Part shown: one piece after another, positions 25,809 to 33,895 of the stretch | Layout of the letters: each line of letters opens with the position of its first letter | Numbering within the stretch: the stretch's first letter is position 1 | From: Aphanothece hegewaldii CCALA 016 | GTDB lineage: Bacteria > Cyanobacteriota > Cyanobacteriia > Cyanobacteriales > Microcystaceae | Assembly: GCF_003007785.1 (NCBI RefSeq) | Contig: NZ_PXOH01000006.1 | Span: forward strand, 124,001-188,000 | Length of the DNA: 64,000 nucleotides | Reading direction: 5' to 3' | The notes under the pieces: generated by a model | What the model was told of the DNA's origin: nothing | Databases searched by the model: none | The model's input: the letters and a program-made list of their open reading frames with translations, nothing else | Translations under genes and position numbers: made by a program

Positions 25809-27347
25809 CTACCGTACTTGAATGGTGCCGAACACATCAGGGTTATCGGTTGGTGTATTTTCGGCTTGGGTTGCCATATTACTAATAAAAACGGGTAAGC
25901 GACCGAATGACGATACTTTTGGAGCCTGATTAATATTTGCTTGTTGTTTCAAATCCTCCGTCACAATAAAAATAGCTCCCCCTTTACCCTGACCAGAATT
26001 TTCTCCAATTCCTCCACTCGCTGTATTATTTTCAAACGCCGTTTTATTTAAAATTAGATTGCCAGCGCGGACAAAAATCGCACCACCAAAACCACCACCA
26101 CCGCCACCAAATCCTAATTGACCATCGCCACCGCCAAAACCGCCGTTACCCGGAATACCATTTATCTCTATATTTCCCGCCATACCACCAAAACCACCGC
26201 TACCGCCGCCACCACCAAAACCACCGTTACCACCGTTGCCACCTTTACCGCCTTTACCGCCATCTGCGATCGGTGCTTTAGCCATACCGCCTTCACCGCC
26301 TTTACCTGCATTTCCTAAACCGCCGAAACCTGCACCACCACTAAAGGCCGCCGATCCGATCCCCTGTTGTCCCCACACATCAAAACTAGCAAATACACCA
26401 GTACCACCATTTCCGCCATCGCCTCCATTACCCCCGTTACCGCCGTCTTTCCCCCCTTTACCACCATTTCCGCCATCGCCTCCGTTACCAAAACCGCCAA
26501 AACCACCGCCACCACCAAACGCGATACTACCGATCCCACCGATCCCGATCCCGTTCATTCCTGCGATCGCACCTCGATTCGCTTTAAACTTTTCATTACC
26601 GCCACTAATACGAATGCCTTCTTTATCGAGATCAATGCCATCTAAATTCGGTAAACTAATCCCATTAATCCCGACAATTCCGCCGCGATTCACATTAAAT
26701 TTATTTTTATCGGCTAAAATCTGGGTTTGTACCTTAGTTGCTTGTCGTGGAATTCTTGCGGTTCCTTGCCCACCGCTCGCATGATTATTCACAAATCTAA
26801 CACTACTAAGAGTAACCGTTCCACCATTAATAAACAAACCGCCACCCATTCCAGCCGCACCACCCGCGCCGTTATCTCCATCATTCCCCATCACCCGACC
26901 ATCCGCGATCGTCAAATCTTTAATCGTTACTTCTCCGCTATTGACATATAACACTTGATGTGCATTGTCGCCACTTAGAAGATCATCACCGTTGCCGACA
27001 ATGGTCATATTACTGTCAATCTTCGGTAAACTCTCTTTTAGTTTAATCGTGCCACTGACTTGAGATAAATCTATCAAATCATCTTCAGGGGATTGATTTG
27101 CTCTTATAATTGCCCAACGAAGCGAACCTGTACCGTCATCTGCTGTCGTGGTTACTGTCAGTTGTTTGAGAAGTCCTCGAAAACCCCCTGTTTGTTCGGG
27201 TGAAGCGGCGATTATTTTTTTGAGCGAGTTGTTACTATTAAACAAGTTATTCGCCAAAACAGAATCAGGCAAACTCAAAAAACAAAACAGGAAACAAGCG
27301 ATGAGGAGAAGCGATCGAACTGATAAAAGCTTTAGATAACGATTCAT
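25809..27347 (-). CDS. Exported glycine-rich (PGRS-like) protein
   Basis: A 512-residue protein read from ATG 27347. It has a signal peptide (LLLIACFLFCFLSLPDSVLA), then a beta-helix-like region with TTTADDGTGSLRWAIIRAN, SNMTIVGNGDDLL and GEVTIKDLTIADGRV. These are typical of exported polymorphic-type beta-helix proteins. About residues 270-450 are dominated by GGxGGxGG repeats, followed by GGAIFVRAGNLILNKTAFEN. The layout suggests a surface-exposed parallel beta-helix with a glycine-rich polymeric stretch. Role unknown; adhesion or matrix is possible. Confidence 0.65.
   Translation of the reverse strand: MNRYLKLLSVRSLLLIACFLFCFLSLPDSVLANNLFNSNNSLKKIIAASPEQTGGFRGLLKQLTVTTTADDGTGSLRWAIIRANQSPEDDLIDLSQVSGTIKLKESLPKIDSNMTIVGNGDDLLSGDNAHQVLYVNSGEVTIKDLTIADGRVMGNDGDNGAGGAAGMGGGLFINGGTVTLSSVRFVNNHASGGQGTARIPRQATKVQTQILADKNKFNVNRGGIVGINGISLPNLDGIDLDKEGIRISGGNEKFKANRGAIAGMNGIGIGGIGSIAFGGGGGFGGFGNGGDGGNGGKGGKDGGNGGNGGDGGNGGTGVFASFDVWGQQGIGSAAFSGGAGFGGLGNAGKGGEGGMAKAPIADGGKGGKGGNGGNGGFGGGGGSGGFGGMAGNIEINGIPGNGGFGGGDGQLGFGGGGGGFGGAIFVRAGNLILNKTAFENNTASGGIGENSGQGKGGAIFIVTEDLKQQANINQAPKVSSFGRLPVFISNMATQAENTPTDNPDVFGTIQVR
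26080..26560 (-). repeat. Glycine-codon repeat tract
   Basis: About 480 bp of imperfect short repeats (ACCGCCACCACC-type on the plus strand) encode GGxGGxGG in the exported protein. The skew makes long proline- and threonine-rich frames on the opposite strand that are not genes. The tract is a likely site of slippage-based length change. Confidence 0.8.
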
Positions 27348-27360
27348 GTTTAACAATACT

Positions 27361-27460
27361 GACCTGAAAGAGCAATGTCGCCGACGGACATCTCACAGTT
27401 GCCAACCCGTGTCCTCCTCTAACTGTACCAAAAAAGACGGATTATCGCTCCTATCAGTGG
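27361..27460 (-). other. Possible structured 5' leader of the glycine-rich protein gene
   Basis: On the minus strand the leader can fold two ways: ACAGTT with AACTGT, or GGACA with TGTCC, with a small GTTG-G-CAAC hairpin inside. It ends CTCTTTCAGGTC 14 bases before the start region. I could not match it to a known riboswitch class. Confidence 0.25.
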
Positions 27461-27590
27461 ATATAAAAAGAACTAGACATCATCAACATTCCAAAAAATG
27501 AATAAAAAAATACTTCAGTAATGGGCATCCTGTGTTTACATTGATAAATAAAAACGATCAACATAACTTTTTGTTGCCGAGTCTATAATA

Positions 27591-29132
27591 ATGAACTCAT
27601 GGAACCTGTCTAAACTAAATGGGTGGATCAACCGAACATCTTTGAGTGCGCTAGAAGATGCTTATCAAGGCGCACTAGCCATCAAAAAAATTGAAGATAC
27701 GCATTTTGGTGGCGATGCAATTATTCTTCAAAACGAAAAGGGTAAAACCGTATCTGACTATTTCCTTTCACAATTAGAACGTCAACTCCTGCGAATACGC
27801 TCTAGTTTACTCCGTTTTAAAGTCACTAGCTTTTTAGTCAATCGTTCCTCAAGCGTTGCACCAACTCAGATCGAACCTCAAGACACGTTTTCTAAAATTA
27901 CCCTTAGTGAGCAAACCAATGAAGCACTCATTTTAGAAAAACTGGCGTTTATTGAGTCTGTTGTCGGAAAATACCGAAACTTTAATCAATCTTTTAATGA
28001 GTTCTTTTCTGAAATTTTTTCCGATAAAGTTCCCACGGTGACACCAGAGGTTTTAGGGCCTGAAAAACAAAATACAACTAACTTTCAGCCGCCACTCGCT
28101 GATCAAGATGCGGGAATCGTTCGCCCCGTTAATTCTTCTAAAAAGCTTAAATCGCTTCGAGAAAATAAACAAGGACCTGATCCAGTACGTTTGTTCGGTG
28201 GTGCAGAAAAAATAGCTAAACAGTTTAGCCCTCAATACGAACAAGAAGTCATTCAAGAACTGCGATCGCAAAGAATCCAAAATCGAATGGCGGTTCGCTG
28301 GATCATCTTGTTGTTAGTGGTTCCAATTCTTACGCAAATTTTAACCAAAAATCTAATTCTTGAACCACTTCTGGGGAATTATTTTGATGAAAATCCCACA
28401 AAAATCGAACTCAGTGTTGAAATTCAAGATGAATTTATCCATGAATTTGGTAGATTTAGAGAAACTTTAGAAATTAAAAGATTACTGGCTAAAGCGATCG
28501 TTGAAAAAGAAGAAAAAGAAGAAAAAGAACATAAATCTTTAAAAAACACTGCCAAAGAAGAAGCAGAACTAGCACAATTGCTTTTTGAAGATGTTCCTGA
28601 AGAACTTGTGCAAGATTTAGTCACTCAACAACCAGGTCAATTTAGAACTCTTTTAATTACAACTGGATGGACGGAAGTTGAACAAGAATTAGAAGAAAAA
28701 GCACTACAAGAAAAAGCACTTGATTTATGGCGAGAAGCTCGTCAAAAACAATTAGAAGGGATTAAAAATGTTTTAGCGGATTGTCTGGCACTTTTAGCCT
28801 TTGTTGTACTGGTTTACTTTGGTCGTAATCGTTTAGCTATTTTAAGAAGCTTCTCTAATCGAACTTTTCTGAGTTTAAATGACCCTTCTAAGGTTTTTCT
28901 TTTTATCCTCATTAGTGATATGTTTGTTGGGTTCCACTCGGCTGAAGGATGGGATGTGATTTTAGCGGGTTTGCTTCATCATTACGGACTTCCAGAAAGC
29001 CAAGCCTTGATCAAAGGTTTTATTGCCACTGTTCCTGTAATTATTGATTCTTGTATTAAATTCTGGATTTTTAATTACTTGACTCGTTACTCACCCTCTG
29101 CATCGGCAATTTATGAGCGCATGAATACTTAA
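27591..29132 (+). CDS. pcxA: Proton extrusion protein PcxA (CemA family)
   Basis: A 513-residue protein with a long soluble N-terminal half, two central helices (AVRWIILLLVVPILTQIL and LADCLALLAFVVLVYFG) separated by a charged coiled coil (KEEKEEKEHKSLK), and the conserved C-terminal CemA domain: DPSKVFLFILISDMFVGFHS, EGWDVILAGLLHHYGLPES, IDSCIKFWIFNYLTRYSPS. In cyanobacteria it drives light-induced proton extrusion needed for inorganic carbon and pH homeostasis at the plasma membrane. Full length. A terminator-like hairpin follows at 29169. Confidence 0.95.
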   Translation: MNSWNLSKLNGWINRTSLSALEDAYQGALAIKKIEDTHFGGDAIILQNEKGKTVSDYFLSQLERQLLRIRSSLLRFKVTSFLVNRSSSVAPTQIEPQDTFSKITLSEQTNEALILEKLAFIESVVGKYRNFNQSFNEFFSEIFSDKVPTVTPEVLGPEKQNTTNFQPPLADQDAGIVRPVNSSKKLKSLRENKQGPDPVRLFGGAEKIAKQFSPQYEQEVIQELRSQRIQNRMAVRWIILLLVVPILTQILTKNLILEPLLGNYFDENPTKIELSVEIQDEFIHEFGRFRETLEIKRLLAKAIVEKEEKEEKEHKSLKNTAKEEAELAQLLFEDVPEELVQDLVTQQPGQFRTLLITTGWTEVEQELEEKALQEKALDLWREARQKQLEGIKNVLADCLALLAFVVLVYFGRNRLAILRSFSNRTFLSLNDPSKVFLFILISDMFVGFHSAEGWDVILAGLLHHYGLPESQALIKGFIATVPVIIDSCIKFWIFNYLTRYSPSASAIYERMNT

Positions 29133-29168
29133 CTTTACACAAATGCTCTTAAAAAGCAAGTCTCTAAA

Positions 29169-29226
29169 GTCTAAATAATGCTGAACTGAAAATGTTTAGC
29201 ATTAAGTATATTTAGACACTTTTTTC
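29169..29226 (+). terminator. Terminator after pcxA
   Basis: GTCTAAA-TAATGCT pairs with AGCATTA...TTTAGAC around a 15-base loop and is followed by ACTTTTTT. It separates pcxA from the urate operon; the operator palindrome begins ten bases later. Confidence 0.75.
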
Positions 29227-29235
29227 GGAAATCTA

Positions 29236-29249
29236 AATTGTATACAATT
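29236..29249 (+). promoter_or_regulatory. Putative purine-regulon operator upstream of the urate operon
   Basis: AATTGTATACAATT, a perfect 14-base palindrome centred 85.5 bp upstream of the urate hydroxylase ATG. It is the best match of the set. TTGTAT could overlap a -35 box with a TATGAA-like -10 downstream, which would favour repression. Confidence 0.65.
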
Positions 29250-29327
29250 AAGATTGAATATGAAAATTTATTAATAAATAAAGCAAAGTAACGCCTTAAT
29301 ACATCAATCGGAGGACTAAGATCAATT

Positions 29328-30494
29328 ATGGAAAAGCTAAAAGTAATTATTACAGGTGCAGGAATTGGGGGCTTAACAGCAGGAATCGCCCTACGTCGTG
29401 CAGGTTGTGAGGTTGAAATATACGATCGCGTTAAAGAACTACGTCCAGTTGGGGCGGGAATTTCCCTCTGGTCGAATGGTGCAAAAGTATTAACTTATCT
29501 GGGAATGGGGGAACAACTCGCAGCGATCGGCGGTACAATGAATCAAATGGCCTATCACCACAAAACAGGTCAACAACTCAATAAAATTAGCTTACTGCCT
29601 TTAATTGATTCAGTGGGTCAGCGACCTTATCCAGTAGCCCGCCGAGATTTACAGAATATGCTTTTAAAAGCTTACGGCGATGAAATTAAACTAGATCATA
29701 AGTGTGTGGGTGTAGAAGAAGATGAGACAGGTGTCACCGTATTTTTTGAAAATGGACATCAAACAAAAGGTGATGTATTAATTGCAGCAGATGGAATTCG
29801 TTCTACCGTGCGTAAATATGTTTTAGGTGTTGATGCAGATATCGAGCCAAAATATGCAGGTTATGTAAATTGGAATGGCTTAGTAAAAGCAAGTCCCGAT
29901 TTAGTGGCTGAAAATACATGGGTGATTTATGTTGGTGATCATCAACGTGCTTCGATGATGCCCATTGGTGGAGATCGCTTGTATTTCTTCTTTGATGTTC
30001 CCTTAGCTAAAGGAACACCTTGTAACCCCGAACTCTTTAAAGCTGAACTGAAAGAACATTTTCAAGGTTGGGCAGAACCAGTACAAATGCTCATTGATCG
30101 TTTTAATCCCTCTGACGTTGCTCGAATTGAAATTCACGACGCAGGCCCCTTTAACCGCTATGTTCGAGGTCGTGTCGCGTTACTAGGTGATTCTGCTCAT
30201 GCCACCTGTCCCGATATGGGTCAAGGAGGATGTTTAGCCCTAGAAGATGCTTTAGTTGTTGCTGATCACTTGGTCAATACTCATGCAGGTGTTGAACGCG
30301 CCCTAAGACGATATGAAGCCGAACGTATGATCCGTGCTAATGCGATCGTCCAAAAAGCTCGTAAACGGGCAGAACAAATTCACGGAAAAGATCCAGCCAT
30401 CACTCAACAATGGTATCAACAATTAGCTACAGAAAAGCCTTCTGATGTCACAGATGCACTAAAAAAAGTAATTTTAGGTGGCCCACTACGCTAA
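29328..30494 (+). CDS. hpxO: FAD-dependent urate hydroxylase (HpxO type)
   Basis: A 388-residue class A flavoprotein hydroxylase. It has the Rossmann GAGIGGLTAGIALRRAG, the second FAD motif GRVALLGDSAHATCPDMGQG and the DG motif LIAADGIRST. Similarity to Klebsiella HpxO is strong over the whole length (PVGAGISLWSNGAK, AGYVNWNGLV, RLYFFFDVPL, ARKRAEQIHGKDPAITQQWY). The residues matching HpxO Arg204 and Tyr216 are conserved (Arg207, Tyr219). It converts urate to 5-hydroxyisourate with NADH and O2. It is first in an operon with permease, HIU hydrolase and OHCU decarboxylase genes, which fixes the assignment. Confidence 0.93.
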   Translation: MEKLKVIITGAGIGGLTAGIALRRAGCEVEIYDRVKELRPVGAGISLWSNGAKVLTYLGMGEQLAAIGGTMNQMAYHHKTGQQLNKISLLPLIDSVGQRPYPVARRDLQNMLLKAYGDEIKLDHKCVGVEEDETGVTVFFENGHQTKGDVLIAADGIRSTVRKYVLGVDADIEPKYAGYVNWNGLVKASPDLVAENTWVIYVGDHQRASMMPIGGDRLYFFFDVPLAKGTPCNPELFKAELKEHFQGWAEPVQMLIDRFNPSDVARIEIHDAGPFNRYVRGRVALLGDSAHATCPDMGQGGCLALEDALVVADHLVNTHAGVERALRRYEAERMIRANAIVQKARKRAEQIHGKDPAITQQWYQQLATEKPSDVTDALKKVILGGPLR

Positions 30495-30511
30495 AAATTT
30501 TACAGATAAAC

Positions 30512-30540
30512 TGTAGGGGTTTAGTCTCCAAACCCTGACC
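30512..30540 (+). repeat. Dispersed GGGTTTGG/CCAAACCC repeat, copy B
   Basis: TGTAGGGGTTTAGTCTCCAA then ACCCTGACC lies 17 bp past the urate hydroxylase stop, in the gap before the permease. Pairing of GGGTTT with AAACCC could make a weak attenuating hairpin inside the operon. Confidence 0.75.
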
Positions 30541-30703
30541 AAGTCTACTATATTTTTTAAAATAGCTATATTAGTATATTTTAATACAAATTATTGGCAT
30601 ATTTATTATGTAAAATAAAATTTTTTCAAAAGTTATTTTATAATCAAAAAACAAAAAATATTGAATTAATATTTTTACTCACAACATCTGGAAGAAATAA
30701 AAA

Positions 30704-32119
30704 ATGACACAATCAAATCCTAACTTACCTTTAGAAGAGGTTATAGAAGAAATTAATGAAGCCCCAAAAGTAGCGGCTGACTTAATTTATGGATTATATG
30801 ATAGACCACCAGTAATAGAAGCTTTCTTTGTGGCACTTCAACACGTATTAGCATCTTTTGTTGGGATTATTACACCTCCTTTGCTAATCTGTAATGCTCT
30901 AAAACTCGATGCAGCAACGACAAGTTACATTATTAGTATGTCGCTGTTTGTATCAGGAGTTTCTACATTTATTCAGTGTAAAAAAATTGGGCCAATTGGT
31001 TCAGGTTTACTCAGCTTACAAGGAACAAGTTTTGCTTTTCTTGCCCCAGTTATTGGAGTAGGTTTAGGAGCAGTTCAAGCAGGTAGAACGCCCGAACAAG
31101 CATTAGCCTTAATTTTTGGGGTTTGTTTTTTTGGCTCGGCAATTGAAATGATTCTTAGTCGTTTTCTGCATCTAGCACAAAAAATCTTTACCCCAATTGT
31201 AACGGGTACAGTCGTCATGATCATTGGTTTAAGTCTGATTAAAACGGGGCTTTTTAGCATTGCAGGAGGAGCCGTCGCCAAAGCCAATAATACTTATGGA
31301 AGTTGGCAAAATTTAGGCTTAGGACTTCTCGTCATGGCAGTGATCATCATCATGAACATGAGTAAAAATCGTTTTATGAGAATGGGATCGATCGCCATTG
31401 GTTTAGCAGTTGGCTACATCGTCTCAATCTTTTTGGGCATTGTAGATTTTAGCGTTTTGAGCCAGCTTCCCTTGTTCACCGTACCCGTACCTTTCCGCTT
31501 CGGTATAGACTTTAATATCGCTGCTTTCGCGCCTTTTATCATCCTCTACGTCATTACTGCTATTGAAACCATTGGTGATTTAACAGCGACTTCTGCTGTC
31601 TCTAGAGAACCCGTTAAAGGTGCGACTTATATGCGTCGGATCAAAGGAGGTGTCTTAGGAGATGGCTTTAACTCAATGTTGGCAGCAATGTTTAATACTT
31701 TCCCCAATACAACCTTTAGCCAAAATAACGGTGTCATTCAAATGACTGGTGTGGGAAGTCGTTACGTGGGTTTTTATGTCGCGGGAATTTTTACGGTTTT
31801 AGGCCTAATTCCGATTGTTGGTGGTGTTTTCCAAGCCTTACCACAAGCGGTTTTAGGTGGTGCAACGATTATCATGTTTGGTATGATTGCTGTTGCGGGA
31901 ATGAATATCGTTTCCTCCGTTGAGTTAGGTCGTCGTGAATTAATCATCCTCGCCACTTCTCTCGCGCTAGGATTAGGTGTGGTTTACAACGGTGATATTT
32001 TTACAGATAAACCCGCTTTATTCCAAAGTGTTTTTTCTTCTGGTATTTCTACTGGAGGTCTAACGGCAATTCTGCTTAATTTAGTGCTACCTCGACACCT
32101 CGATGATGATAAAAAGTAA
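30704..32119 (+). CDS. NCS2-family urate/xanthine permease (second copy)
   Basis: A 471-residue permease with about 14 helices. Motifs: VALQHVLASFVGIITPPLLI, GSGLLSLQGTSFAFLAPVIG, AIETIGDLTATSAVSREPV and the NAT signature QNNGVIQMTGVGSRYVGFY. Its place between urate hydroxylase and HIU hydrolase genes makes urate or xanthine the likely substrate. It is a clear paralogue of the permease at 15196 but not a recent duplicate, since differences occur throughout. An AT-rich gap of 209 bp separates it from the hydroxylase. Confidence 0.92.
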   Translation: MTQSNPNLPLEEVIEEINEAPKVAADLIYGLYDRPPVIEAFFVALQHVLASFVGIITPPLLICNALKLDAATTSYIISMSLFVSGVSTFIQCKKIGPIGSGLLSLQGTSFAFLAPVIGVGLGAVQAGRTPEQALALIFGVCFFGSAIEMILSRFLHLAQKIFTPIVTGTVVMIIGLSLIKTGLFSIAGGAVAKANNTYGSWQNLGLGLLVMAVIIIMNMSKNRFMRMGSIAIGLAVGYIVSIFLGIVDFSVLSQLPLFTVPVPFRFGIDFNIAAFAPFIILYVITAIETIGDLTATSAVSREPVKGATYMRRIKGGVLGDGFNSMLAAMFNTFPNTTFSQNNGVIQMTGVGSRYVGFYVAGIFTVLGLIPIVGGVFQALPQAVLGGATIIMFGMIAVAGMNIVSSVELGRRELIILATSLALGLGVVYNGDIFTDKPALFQSVFSSGISTGGLTAILLNLVLPRHLDDDKK

Positions 32120-32152
32120 ATACTACTTTTAGCCAACGGAACATCCATTATA

Positions 32153-32515
32153 ATGCCTAGTAAACTCACGACTCACATTTTAGATACGGCTCACGGTTGT
32201 CCTGCAGCAGGAGTTATGATCGAACTTTGGTCAGTTAATCTCGAAACAAACCAAAAATCTTTAGTTAAAACCGTTACAACGAATGCCGATGGAAGAACTG
32301 ATGAGCCCTTATTAGCCAATGGTGAACTCAAAGCCGGAGTTTATGGATTAGTCTTTATGGTAGGGGATTATTTCAAGAAAACTAACGCAAAATTACCAGA
32401 GCCATTATTTTTAGATAGAATTCCTCTACAATTTGGTGTAGCTGATCCCAATGCTCATTATCATGTACCATTATTGGTTTCACCTTGGTCATATAGCACT
32501 TATCGGGGAAGTTAA
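32153..32515 (+). CDS. uraH: 5-hydroxyisourate hydrolase
   Basis: A 120-residue transthyretin-like protein. N-terminal KLTTHILDTAHGCPAAGVMI holds the catalytic His; NADGRTDEPLL holds the Arg; HYHVPLLVSPWSYSTYRGS is the hallmark C-terminus ending YRGS. It opens the ring of 5-hydroxyisourate to OHCU, the second step after urate oxidation. It follows the permease by 33 bp and precedes uraD by 6 bp. Confidence 0.97.
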   Translation: MPSKLTTHILDTAHGCPAAGVMIELWSVNLETNQKSLVKTVTTNADGRTDEPLLANGELKAGVYGLVFMVGDYFKKTNAKLPEPLFLDRIPLQFGVADPNAHYHVPLLVSPWSYSTYRGS

Positions 32516-32521
32516 TCACAA

Positions 32522-33022
32522 ATGAGCTATTCTTTATCTCAAATTAATCAAATGAGTCAGGAAGAGTTTGTTACTGTTTTAGGGTCAGTATTTGAACATA
32601 CCCCAAGCATTGCCGAAAAAACTGGGTTAATGCGGCCTTTTTCGGATGTAAACGCACTGCATCAAGCAATGGTACAAGTCGTTCAAGAAATGAGTTCTGA
32701 AGAAAAATTAGCTTTAATTTGCGCCCATCCCGACTTAGGAACAAGAGCGAAAATGGCTGACGCATCACAGAAAGAGCAAGCCGGTGTAGGATTAGATCAA
32801 TTGACTCCTGATGAATTTGATCACTTTTTGGCACTCAATCAAGTCTATCGTGATCGATTTGGTTTTCCTTTTATTATTGCCGTGAAAAATCAGACTAAAG
32901 AAAGTATTTTAGCGGCTTTTGAGGAACGATCAAATCACTCCACAGAAGCGGAAAAAGAGCAAGCTTTAAGCGAAATTTGTCAAATTGCTCGATTTCGTTT
33001 GGAAGATTTAGTTGTAAATTAA
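32522..33022 (+). CDS. uraD: OHCU decarboxylase
   Basis: A 166-residue helical enzyme that decarboxylates 2-oxo-4-hydroxy-4-carboxy-5-ureidoimidazoline to (S)-allantoin. Motifs: LGSVFEHTPSIAEKTGLMRP with the catalytic His, LICAHPDLGTRAKMAD, SQKEQAGVGLDQLTPDEFDH, and YRDRFGFPFIIAVKNQTKES. It completes the urate-to-allantoin route begun by HpxO. Allantoin-degrading genes are not in the window. Confidence 0.96.
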   Translation: MSYSLSQINQMSQEEFVTVLGSVFEHTPSIAEKTGLMRPFSDVNALHQAMVQVVQEMSSEEKLALICAHPDLGTRAKMADASQKEQAGVGLDQLTPDEFDHFLALNQVYRDRFGFPFIIAVKNQTKESILAAFEERSNHSTEAEKEQALSEICQIARFRLEDLVVN

Positions 33023-33209
33023 AGAATGATTTCTTTGATTGTTGGTTGTTATTTATCAATCAACTTTTTATTATTTAAAATTTGCTCAGATAGAATCCGT
33101 ACTTTGTTTCACCCGGAAAGGAGATATCTTGTGATGCTAACTTTTCGCTCCTAGATCCCACATTAATGATATCTTAGGCATACGTGACCCGATCTACGAA
33201 TGTCTGAAA

Positions 33210-33719
33210 ATGCAAGGATTAGACTACATAAAGACGCTTTGTTACTATAATTCCTGGATGAATGAAAAAATCTACAGTATTTGTCAAAATATTCCTGATG
33301 CAATTCGCAAAGAAGACAAAGGAGCTTTTTTTAAATCCATTCACGGTACTCTCAATCATATTTTACTAGCCGATCGCATCTGGTTAGGGCGTTTTAAAAA
33401 TCAACTCTTTAAAGTAATGTCTCTTGAGCAAGAATTATACTCAGATTTTGTAACACTTTGGCAAGAACGTCAAAGAACCGATCAAGATATCGAAGAATGG
33501 ATTTATAGCTTAAGTGATACGAAACTAGCTCAACCCTTTACTTATCATAGTATTGTCAGAAAGCAGGATCACACTTATCTTTTAGGGCATTTGGTTCTAC
33601 ACTTTTTTAACCACCAAACCCATCATAGAGGACAAGTAACCACTCTCATTAAACAACTGGGCTACGAACCTGGTGTAACTGATTTATTGTGGCTTCCTGG
33701 TGCAGAAATTAAAGAATAG
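33210..33719 (+). CDS. DinB-family protein
   Basis: A 169-residue four-helix-bundle protein with the DinB metal site: HGTLNHILLADRIWLGRF (first His) and HFFNHQTHHRGQVTTLIKQL (the H-x3-H pair). The family contains thiol-dependent transferases and hydrolases and is induced by stress in some bacteria. It may be read from the urate operon across a 187-bp gap, but no functional link is evident. Confidence 0.85.
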   Translation: MQGLDYIKTLCYYNSWMNEKIYSICQNIPDAIRKEDKGAFFKSIHGTLNHILLADRIWLGRFKNQLFKVMSLEQELYSDFVTLWQERQRTDQDIEEWIYSLSDTKLAQPFTYHSIVRKQDHTYLLGHLVLHFFNHQTHHRGQVTTLIKQLGYEPGVTDLLWLPGAEIKE

Positions 33720-33748
33720 ATTATATTATGTTGTAAAATTTTGATACA

Positions 33749-33762
33749 AAAGTATACAAAAT
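33749..33762. promoter_or_regulatory. Weak GTATAC-type site after dinB
   Basis: AAAGTATACAAAAT lacks the outer symmetry of the four strong sites and lies 141 bp from the next start (33896), not 82-91. It is probably not an operator of the same regulon. Confidence 0.2.
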
Positions 33763-33779
33763 TAAGAAGTTAAACATTA

Positions 33780-33809
33780 TGTCTAACATCTGGACAATAT
33801 ACTTAGACA
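33780..33809 (+). terminator. Inverted repeat TGTCTAA...TTAGACA
   Basis: Seven-base perfect arms around a 16-base loop, between dinB and the UbiA gene. It resembles the outer stem of the pcxA terminator (GTCTAAA/TTTAGAC). No T run follows, so termination is possible but weak. Confidence 0.4.
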
Positions 33810-33895
33810 CAAACTTAAAAAAATAAAAGTTTATCAAATCACCCGTAGTCCAAGAGTAAGGTAAGAGTAAATCCTGCCGAAATTATCAAAAATTT

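Noticed and set aside
26236-26784. Long proline-rich frame opposite the glycine-rich gene
   Set aside because: It is the reverse complement of GGxGG codons; no ribosome site and no sensible composition. A shadow of the repeat tract.
27361-27460. Glycine or c-di-GMP riboswitch in the leader of the glycine-rich protein gene
   Set aside because: The CTCTTTCAGGTC tail recalls glycine aptamers, but the 5' partner strand and core are absent.
33131-33154. Tiny frame GTG ATG CTA ACT TTT CGC TCC TAG behind a strong AAAGGAG site, upstream of dinB
   Set aside because: Seven codons with no link to dinB; could be a leader peptide, but nothing supports it beyond the ribosome site.
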